Positions 7,227 to 11,963 of a stretch of 11,963 nt of DNA are shown here, in pieces. Position numbers and translations under genes: made by a program. This stretch comes from JBEIUL01 sp044356865 (GTDB taxonomy: Bacteria; Planctomycetota; Phycisphaerae; Phycisphaerales; SM1A02), in assembly GCA_044356865.1 (NCBI GenBank), contig JBIKVN010000088.1, forward strand, positions 1 to 11,963, read 5' to 3'. The notes under the pieces are model-generated. The model did not search any database. It was not told the DNA's origin and worked only from the letters and a program-made list of their open reading frames with translations. Every line of letters starts with the position of its first letter. Position 1 is the stretch's first letter.

Positions 7227-8606
7227 GTGTTTCCTTCGATCGTGGACAGGCAGCGGACGACGGTCGCATCGATCGAGGGCGAGTTCGTGGCCGTTCGCGC
7301 CTCGCTCATGAAGGCGGTCGACCAGCTCGACGCCGAGGAGATCCGCCGGAGCCTCGACCCCGAGACGAACTCGGTGGCCGTCATCCTGAAGCACCTCGGC
7401 GGAAACCTCCGGTCGCGGTTCACCGACTTCCTCGCCACGGACGGCGAGAAGCCCGACCGCCGCCGCGACGATGAGTTCGTCGACGATTTCCCTTCGGGCG
7501 AGGCGGGCCGCGCCGCCGCGATTGCCGCGTTCGAGTCGGGCTGGTCGGTGCTGACGGCGACGCTCGCCGCGCTCACCGACGCCGACCTCGGCCGCACGGT
7601 GACCATCCGCGGCGAGCCGCACACCGTCGCCCGGGCCCTGGCCCGGTCGCTCGGGCACCTTGCCTACCACCAAGGCCAGGTCACGCTCATCGCCCGGACG
7701 CTCGTCGGCCCCGAGCGGTGGAAGGTCATCACGATCCCGCGGGGCGGCTCGCGCGAGCACGACGCGGCCGTCGGGTACGCGTTCCACCGGCCTCCTCGCA
7801 ACGTCACCTCAACCCCAGGAGTGTCCGGCATGTCGGAAGCGCTCGCACGGTTCGCGGCGGCCTACTCCGCGGGTTCGATTCGGACGATCGACCTGACGCA
7901 GGTGCTCTCCCCGGATTTCCCGACGCTGGTCCTCCCTCCGCACCTCGGCCAGGCCTGGCCCTTCCGGCTGGAGCGGATCTCCCGCTACGACGAGGCGGGT
8001 CCGGGCTGGTACTGGAACAACTTCTCCTGCTCCGAGCATGTCGGCACCCATTTCGACGCGCCCGCCCACTGGATCACCGGCCGGGACCTGCCGCGAAACA
8101 CCGTCGACACGATCGACGTCCGCACCTTCATCGCACCGGTCGCCGTCGTCGATGCGAGCGTTCCCGTGGCCGGCGACGAGGACTGGCTGCTGACCGTCGA
8201 CTACCTGCGGGAATGGGAAGGTCGCTACGGGCGGATTCCGGCGGGAGGCTGGCTGGCCTTCCGCACCGACTGGTCGAGGCGGATCGTCGACCCCGCGTCG
8301 TTCGTGAACATGCGGGAAGACGGCGCCCATTCGCCGGGACCGACCCAGGAGACGGTGGAGTGGCTGATCCACGAGCGGAACGTGCTGGGGTTCGCCGTCG
8401 AGACCATCAACACCGATGCGGGCCAGTCGTACCGCTGGCCCTTGCCCTATCCCTGCCACACCCTCATGCATGGAGCCGGGCGATTCGGGCTGCAATGCCT
8501 GCGAAACCTCGATCAGCTGCCCCCGACCGGTGCCATGATCCTTGCGGCACCGCTCAAGATCCTCGAGGGATCCGGCAGCCCCCTTCGCGTGATCGCGCTT
8601 GTGTAG
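7227..8606 (+). CDS. DUF1572 (DinB-like) / cyclase-family fusion protein
   Basis: One open frame of 460 codons joins two complete domains. Residues 1-about 180 match DUF1572, a DinB-like four-helix family: NSVAVILKHLGGNLRSRF (48-65), TDGEKP (71-76) and SLGHLAYHQGQ (141-151). The probable metal ligands are His56, His144 and His148. Residues 202-459 form a full-length cyclase-family (kynurenine formamidase-like) metal hydrolase with the HxGTHxDxPxH motif (residues 271-281 of the fusion). No stop codon occurs between them in this frame, nor in the other two plus frames over about 7741-7830. The start is taken as GTG 7227, because family homology begins close to it; GTG 7242 and ATG 7308 are alternatives, and no strong ribosome site precedes any of them. 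A strong ribosome site does precede the cyclase part (see 7817-7821), so the two domains may also be made separately. The cyclase substrate and the DUF1572 role are unknown. Confidence 0.75.
   Translation: MFPSIVDRQRTTVASIEGEFVAVRASLMKAVDQLDAEEIRRSLDPETNSVAVILKHLGGNLRSRFTDFLATDGEKPDRRRDDEFVDDFPSGEAGRAAAIAAFESGWSVLTATLAALTDADLGRTVTIRGEPHTVARALARSLGHLAYHQGQVTLIARTLVGPERWKVITIPRGGSREHDAAVGYAFHRPPRNVTSTPGVSGMSEALARFAAAYSAGSIRTIDLTQVLSPDFPTLVLPPHLGQAWPFRLERISRYDEAGPGWYWNNFSCSEHVGTHFDAPAHWITGRDLPRNTVDTIDVRTFIAPVAVVDASVPVAGDEDWLLTVDYLREWEGRYGRIPAGGWLAFRTDWSRRIVDPASFVNMREDGAHSPGPTQETVEWLIHERNVLGFAVETINTDAGQSYRWPLPYPCHTLMHGAGRFGLQCLRNLDQLPPTGAMILAAPLKILEGSGSPLRVIALV
7817..7821 (+). promoter_or_regulatory. 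Internal Shine-Dalgarno AGGAG for cyclase start at ATG 7830
   Basis: AGGAG lies 8 nt before ATG 7830, the best-placed ribosome site noticed in the window. It sits inside the DUF1572-cyclase open frame, exactly between the two domains, and the protein from 7830 begins like a normal cyclase. This suggests internal initiation, or a recent loss of the stop that once ended a separate DUF1572 gene. Confidence 0.65.
7830..8606 (+). CDS. Cyclase family protein (possible independent product of the fusion frame)
   Basis: Translation from ATG 7830 gives 258 residues, a normal size for the cyclase family, which includes kynurenine formamidase and isatin hydrolase. The metal-binding motif is intact: His70, Gly72-Thr73-His74, Asp76, Pro78 and His80 in the segment EHVGTHFDAPAH. 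The later segments ETINTDAGQS (191-200) and PCHTLMHGAGRFGLQCL (208-224), and the C-terminal KILEGSGSPLRVIAL, are usual for family members. There is no signal peptide, so it is cytoplasmic. This entry shares frame and stop with the fusion at 7227-8606 and is an alternative reading of the same DNA, supported by AGGAG eight bases upstream. If the fusion is the only product, this is simply its C-terminal domain. No tryptophan-catabolism neighbours are present to support a kynurenine role, so the substrate is left open. Confidence 0.6.
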   Translation: MSEALARFAAAYSAGSIRTIDLTQVLSPDFPTLVLPPHLGQAWPFRLERISRYDEAGPGWYWNNFSCSEHVGTHFDAPAHWITGRDLPRNTVDTIDVRTFIAPVAVVDASVPVAGDEDWLLTVDYLREWEGRYGRIPAGGWLAFRTDWSRRIVDPASFVNMREDGAHSPGPTQETVEWLIHERNVLGFAVETINTDAGQSYRWPLPYPCHTLMHGAGRFGLQCLRNLDQLPPTGAMILAAPLKILEGSGSPLRVIALV

Positions 8607-8617
8607 GGCAACCGCGG

Positions 8618-8863
8618 TCAGGCGTTCCAGTACCGATTCGCCGCGGCGATCGTCGCGAACTCGGTGGCTACGGTCTGGCCGATGGCGATGAGCATCGCCG
8701 GATCCTCGGCGTACACCGTCCGCAGACGTTCGCGGGTGGCCGCGTCCGGCTGCGTGGCCTTGATGATCAGCCGTGCCATCTTGATCGCCAACTGGCGACC
8801 CTCCTCCGGAGTCTTGGTGAGGAGTGAATTGCCGGGGACGAGCTGGATCGGGTCGGGGCTCAT
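8618..8863 (-). CDS. Small hypothetical protein, 81 aa
   Basis: I do not recognise this family. The ATG at 8863 gives a short, mostly helical protein: SPDPIQLVPGNSLL, then two likely amphipathic helices (about residues 19-50 and 53-74) and an ANRYWNA C-terminus. It has no signal peptide, cysteine pair or metal motif. The composition (Ala, Ile, Thr, Glu, balanced Lys/Arg) is protein-like and differs from the Arg/Pro-rich shadow frames of this DNA, which is the main reason to accept it. The open frame continues upstream past 8863 into the palindromic repeat, but that part reads as low-quality Arg/Pro-rich sequence and is not counted. No clear Shine-Dalgarno precedes 8863. Its stop is 11 nt from the stop of the convergent cyclase gene. 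Confidence 0.6.
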   Translation of the reverse strand: MSPDPIQLVPGNSLLTKTPEEGRQLAIKMARLIIKATQPDAATRERLRTVYAEDPAMLIAIGQTVATEFATIAAANRYWNA

Positions 8864-8983
8864 GGCGGGGTCTCTTGGTGCAGGCGTTCGATGCGGCGAC
8901 GACGGTCGCCGGCACGGATCGTCGAGATGAAACCCCGGGATCGGGCGAGCCAACATGGCGGCCGCCGCGGCGGATTGTACTAG

Positions 8984-9143
8984 GTTCTGTCTGACGGATA
9001 CGCCGGGCTTCAATCCGCCCGGCATCCCGGCTGGCGGCGTCGGCTTCGACTTGCTGTATCGCTGCGGATACAGCGTCGTCTCGCCTCCTTGCCATCCGGG
9101 CCCCGGTCGGATTTCGGGCCTTCGGCGATCCGTCAGGCAGAAC
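8984..9143. repeat. 160-bp palindromic repeat element, copy 1
   Basis: The left end reads GTTCTGTCTGACGGAT (8984-8999). The right end is its inverted copy with one change, G at 9137 where the perfect repeat has A. The midpoint (9063.5) is also the midpoint of a hairpin, GCTGTATC-GCTGCG-GATACAGC (9053-9074). The arms between are imperfectly complementary, so a single strand could fold along the whole element. Size and shape recall ERIC-like or MITE-like elements, but the sequence is not one I recognise. It is flanked by CTAG (8980-8983) and CTGG (9144-9147). Confidence 0.85.
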
Positions 9144-9147
9144 CTGG

Positions 9148-9307
9148 GTTCTGTCTGACGGATACGCCGGGCTTCAATCCGCCCGGCATCCCGGCTGGCG
9201 GCGTCGGCTTCGACTTGCTGTATCGCTGCGGATACAGCGTCGTCTCGCCTCCTTGCCATCCGGGCCCCGGTCGGATTTCGGGCCTTCGGCGATCCGTCAG
9301 ACAGAAC
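9148..9307. repeat. 160-bp palindromic repeat element, copy 2
   Basis: This matches copy 1 at 159 of 160 positions, in direct orientation at a period of 164 bp; CTGG separates the copies and CTGG also follows this one (9308-9311). Its 16-bp terminal inverted repeats (9148-9163 and 9292-9307) are perfect. Internal hairpins are GCCGGGC/GCCCGGC with an 8-nt loop (9166-9187) and the central 8-bp stem at 9217-9238, centred exactly on the element midpoint (9227.5). The near-identity points to a recent duplication or insertion. Confidence 0.87.
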
Positions 9308-9422
9308 CTGGGAAGTCGTTCCTTCGGGCGGCCACGGCCCGAGATTTCGTTCCGGTGCGGTCCGGGACGGGGGGAACGGCAAACGGTCCGGTCGGCGCGC
9401 GACGAGTGCGTGGATGAACGAA

Positions 9423-9455
9423 GCGGCCCCGGCCACGTCGCGTGGCCGGGGCCGC
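9423..9455 (-). terminator. Hairpin after the Fn3/dockerin gene, probable terminator
   Basis: Fifteen perfectly paired bases (GCGGCCCCGGCCACG, 9423-9437) with a 3-nt TCG loop form a very stable stem, starting 23 nt beyond the stop of the minus-strand gene that ends at 9479. Downstream on that strand the sequence is only mildly T-rich (TTCGTTCATC), so it lacks a classic T-tract. Function as a terminator or as an mRNA 3'-end stabiliser is inferred from position and stem strength. Confidence 0.6.
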
Positions 9456-9478
9456 GGAAGCGTTCGGGTTCGATTCGC

Positions 9479-11950
9479 TCAGTCGGCCGTTGCGGCGATT
9501 GGCTCGGCGAGCGATCCGCCGAACAGGGCAAGGTCGAACTCATCGACCGATCCGTCGCGGTTGAGGTCGCCGCGGACGAGGTCGCCCGCGGTCCACGATT
9601 CGAGGAACGCCGTGACGTCGGCGGCGTCGATCGCGCCGTCGAGGTTCACGTCGCCCCGGGCCATGCGGCAGGGGGCGTCGGCGTCGAGACCGGCGAGCGA
9701 CTCGGAGATCGCGACCAGGGTCGCATCCCCGCTCGCCGCAAGCTCGCGGACGAGCCCGTCGAGACGAAGCGAGAGCCGGCCGCAGTCGTCGATCGGCGCC
9801 GTGACGGTCACGCGTTCGGGGTTCGCGGCCGGATCGGTCGGCATCGCCGAGCCGTTCGCCGCCGTCCCGCCCGCCTTCGCGGACGGGAAGGTCGCCGACG
9901 ACTGGCCGCCGTCGGTCGGGGCCGACGCCGAGGTGCCGCCCTGCGGCAGGCCACCCTCGCCAAGCCCGTCTCCGCCGGCGAAGAACGCCGCGGCCCGGAA
10001 GCCGGTATCCGACTCGCTCGCGGCCGAGAGGCCCGCGGCAGTCCGCGACCGTAGCGTGTAGGTTCCGACCGCGTTCAACGGGATGGTCACGTCGTTGAAG
10101 TTCACGATACTCGGGCCGTTCACCGTGCCGATCGGCACGGCATTGACCTGGCCCTCGAGGCGACGGAAGACGACGTATCCGTTCACCGCAGCGCTGTCGA
10201 CCGCGGTCCACGAGACCACCACCTTGTCGGGGAAGGTCCCGTCGGTCGCGGCGACGCCGGTCGGCGCGGCGACGTTGCGGAAGCCGGGATTCGGGTTCGA
10301 GTTCCGCGAGTTGCCTGCGGCGGTACGGGCGCACACCGAGTAGACGTACCGCACGCCGGGCACCGCGGTCGCGTCGCTGAACGAGTTCGACTCGGGCGTT
10401 CCGACCTCGGTCGGCGTGCCCGGGCCTGCCGCGCGGAAGACGCGGTAGCCGGTCGCGTTCGCGACCGCGTTCCACGTCAGGTTCACGGCATCGGCCGAGG
10501 TGCCGTCGCTTGCGGCGAGGCCGGTTGGCGCCGGCACGTTCCGCCAGCCGGTGTCGGTGTTGGTGAAGGCGGTGTTGCTGCCGTCGGCGTTGCGCCCGCA
10601 GATCCGGTAGGTGTAGATCGTGCCGGGCACGGCGGTCGTGTCGTTGAAGAACGGTGCGGTCGGCGTCGCGATCTCGGCCGGGTCGGCATCCGGCAGGTTG
10701 CGGAAGACCCGGTAGCCGACGACGTTCGCGATGGGAGCCCAGCGGAGTTCGACCGCCATCGTCGAGCGGCCGTCGGTTGCGACCAGGCCGGTCGGGGTCG
10801 ACTCGCCGCGGAACCCGGTGTCGGGTTCGCTCGGGGCCGAATCGCCGGCCTGCGTCCGGGCCCGCACCACGTAGGTGTAGGTCACGCCGGGAGCGGCGCT
10901 CAGGTCGAGGTGGTTCGCGGCCACGGTCTGGGCGATCTGGATCGGCGGGGTCGAGCCGTTGCCGCGGAAGACGCGGTAGCCGATCGCGCCGGCGACCGTG
11001 TCCCACGAAAGGCCGACGCCGTTCGGAACCGTCCCGTCCGTCGCAGCGAGGTTCGCCGGGGCCGGCACGTTCCGCCATCCGGTGTTCGGCAGGCTGAAGT
11101 TCGACTCACCCGACGCGAATCGGGCCTTCACCGAGTACGAGTAGACGACGCCGGGATTCGCGGTGATGTCGAGGAAGGTCGGCTCGCTCGGCGTTCCGAT
11201 CTCGCTCGGTGCGCCCGGGCCGTTGCCGCGATAGACGCGGTAGCCCTCGGCGTTCGCGACCGCGTTCCAACCGACCGCGACGCCGTCGGTGCGGGTGCCG
11301 TCGGTCGCATTCACGCCGGTCGGCGGGTTGCCGCCGCCGCCGTTCCCGCGGAAGCCGGTGTCGGGGTTGCTCGGGGCCGAGTTGCCGGCCGCGGTGCGGG
11401 CCCGCACGACGTAGGTGTAGACGGTGCCCGCGACGGAGGTCGCGTCGAGGAATCCGGGCTGGTTCGGGGCCGCGATCTCGGCGAGGTCCGATTCGCTCGT
11501 GCCTCGGTAGACGCGGTAACCAGCGGCGCTGGGCGAAGGCATCCACTGCAGGGCCACGCCGTTCGGGTTCGTGCCGTCGCTCGCGACGAGGTTGCCCGGG
11601 GCGGGCACGTTGCGCCAGCCCTCGTCCTCGGCGCTCGGCGGCGACTGGGTCGAGCCCGCGACCGCACGCACCGAGTACTTGAAGACCGTGCCCGGGATCG
11701 CCGAGTTGTCGTTGAAGCTCGGGCTCGGCGACAGGCCGACCATCATCGGCGGCTGCGTGCCGATGCGGCGGAAGACTCGGTAGCCGGTGGCGCCCTCGAC
11801 GGCCGACCACTCGACCCGCACCGCGTTCACCAGCGTGCCGTCGGTCGCGGCGACGTTCGCGGGCGGCGTGAGGTCGGCGGCGGCGGTTCCGCAGACGGCC
11901 AGGGTGAGGGCGGCGACGAGACGACGGATCGCGCGAGGGGTGGAAAGCAT
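9479..11950 (-). CDS. Secreted protein with seven Fn3-like repeats and a C-terminal dockerin
   Basis: The 823-residue product begins with a signal peptide (about 1-25, ending GTAAA). Seven repeats of roughly 84-91 residues follow, starting near residues 30, 118, 209, 298, 386, 475 and 563. Each opens like P-x-N/G-L/V-x-A-T/S-DGT, has a core Trp and a GYRVFR strand, and ends in a Y-x-Y-x-V-R-A-R-T strand, the pattern of fibronectin type III domains. A linker rich in Gly, Ala, Ser and Thr (655-715) leads to a dockerin-type pair of calcium loops, DVNLDGAIDAAD (768-779) and DLNRDGSVDEFD (795-806), with all loop Asp/Asn ligands in place. No catalytic domain is visible, so it is probably a structural or adhesive surface protein. 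ATG 11950 was chosen as the start; an in-frame TTG at 11959 adds three residues and is less likely. The upstream region is cut by the window edge. Confidence 0.88.
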   Translation of the reverse strand: MLSTPRAIRRLVAALTLAVCGTAAADLTPPANVAATDGTLVNAVRVEWSAVEGATGYRVFRRIGTQPPMMVGLSPSPSFNDNSAIPGTVFKYSVRAVAGSTQSPPSAEDEGWRNVPAPGNLVASDGTNPNGVALQWMPSPSAAGYRVYRGTSESDLAEIAAPNQPGFLDATSVAGTVYTYVVRARTAAGNSAPSNPDTGFRGNGGGGNPPTGVNATDGTRTDGVAVGWNAVANAEGYRVYRGNGPGAPSEIGTPSEPTFLDITANPGVVYSYSVKARFASGESNFSLPNTGWRNVPAPANLAATDGTVPNGVGLSWDTVAGAIGYRVFRGNGSTPPIQIAQTVAANHLDLSAAPGVTYTYVVRARTQAGDSAPSEPDTGFRGESTPTGLVATDGRSTMAVELRWAPIANVVGYRVFRNLPDADPAEIATPTAPFFNDTTAVPGTIYTYRICGRNADGSNTAFTNTDTGWRNVPAPTGLAASDGTSADAVNLTWNAVANATGYRVFRAAGPGTPTEVGTPESNSFSDATAVPGVRYVYSVCARTAAGNSRNSNPNPGFRNVAAPTGVAATDGTFPDKVVVSWTAVDSAAVNGYVVFRRLEGQVNAVPIGTVNGPSIVNFNDVTIPLNAVGTYTLRSRTAAGLSAASESDTGFRAAAFFAGGDGLGEGGLPQGGTSASAPTDGGQSSATFPSAKAGGTAANGSAMPTDPAANPERVTVTAPIDDCGRLSLRLDGLVRELAASGDATLVAISESLAGLDADAPCRMARGDVNLDGAIDAADVTAFLESWTAGDLVRGDLNRDGSVDEFDLALFGGSLAEPIAATAD
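9995..11863. repeat. Seven intragenic repeats encoding the Fn3-like domains
   Basis: The region encodes the seven Fn3-like domains (residues 30-652) at a period of about 250-275 bp. Conserved DNA blocks recur in each, such as those for GYRVFR and for NVPAP or DTGFR at domain junctions, but copies have clearly diverged. This indicates old tandem duplication kept in frame, and it could still recombine or collapse in assemblies. Confidence 0.75.
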
Positions 11951-11963
11951 GGGGTCCAATCTA

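Larger units (their letters stand above)
8864..9478. other. Gene-free region of about 615 bp
   Basis: No convincing gene is present. From left to right it holds about 115 bp upstream of the 81-aa gene (where its promoter should be, though none is obvious), two tandem copies of a 160-bp palindromic element (8984-9143 and 9148-9307), about 115 bp with no recognisable signal (9308-9422), and a strong hairpin (9423-9455) after the Fn3/dockerin gene. Frames that stay open through the repeats on both strands are by-products of the palindrome and its lack of stop codons. Confidence 0.75.

Noticed and set aside
7142..7624. N-terminal extension of the sulfatase to 7624
   Set aside because: The extra residues overlap the DUF1572 coding sequence antisense and would bury the signal peptide that begins at 7141.
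8984..9307. The two direct repeats as a CRISPR array
   Set aside because: Only two copies of 160 bp separated by 4 bp; no 20-40 bp repeats with unique spacers and no cas genes.
8955..10054. Open frames through the 160-bp repeats on both strands (about 9089-10054 plus, 9133-9543 and 8809-9436 minus)
   Set aside because: The palindromic unit has no stops in certain frames and is repeated, so the same peptide appears twice in tandem. It shows no domain, and the frames run antisense into real genes.
10450..10468. Perfect inverted repeat GGTCGCG-TT-CGCGACC inside the Fn3 gene
   Set aside because: It falls within codons for the recurring Ala-Val-Ala-Asn-Ala phrase and is explained by GC-biased codon choice.
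11951..11959. TTG start at 11959 for the Fn3/dockerin gene
   Set aside because: ATG 11950 is three codons downstream and gives a normal signal peptide; no ribosome site favours the TTG.

Overview
This is a very GC-rich bacterial window in which coding third positions are almost all G or C. The gene content points to a planctomycete (Planctomycetota). It includes a secreted formylglycine sulfatase, an SHD1-type domain and a YHYH domain on one exported protein, a DUF1572 (DinB-like) protein, and an Fn3-repeat protein ending in a dockerin-type calcium-binding pair. The assignment rests on family content only; no rRNA or other phylogenetic marker is present.

Layout, left to right. Bases 1-241 (+) hold the C-terminus of an oligopeptidase B-like S9 peptidase. 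It converges on a four-gene minus-strand block that reads right to left: sulfatase (7141 to 5525), a 1178-residue SHD1/YHYH/PEBP/metallophosphoesterase protein (5508 to 1972), a small secreted family of unknown function (1975 to 1259), and a family 2 glycosyltransferase (1204 to 308). The first three are packed as an operon, with a 16-nt gap and then an ATGA stop/start overlap. All three have signal peptides, so the operon looks like an exported set that acts on sulfate and phosphate esters; its substrate is unknown. Across an 85-bp divergent gap, the plus strand carries one uninterrupted frame (7227-8606). It joins a DUF1572 domain to a complete metal-dependent cyclase (kynurenine-formamidase-like), and a good internal ribosome binding site precedes the cyclase part.

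Bases 8618-8863 (-) encode a small helical protein of unknown function. Bases 8864-9478 contain no gene. They hold two almost identical tandem copies (one mismatch in 160) of a 160-bp palindromic element with 16-18-bp inverted ends and a hairpin at its exact midpoint. A separate strong hairpin, probably a terminator, follows. The rest of the window (9479-11950, -) is a secreted protein with seven Fn3-like repeats and a dockerin-type C-terminus.

Most noteworthy are the tandem palindromic element, the multi-domain YHYH/PEBP/phosphoesterase protein, the DUF1572-cyclase fusion, and the sulfatase with an altered metal-binding segment and a glycine-rich insert beside its active site.
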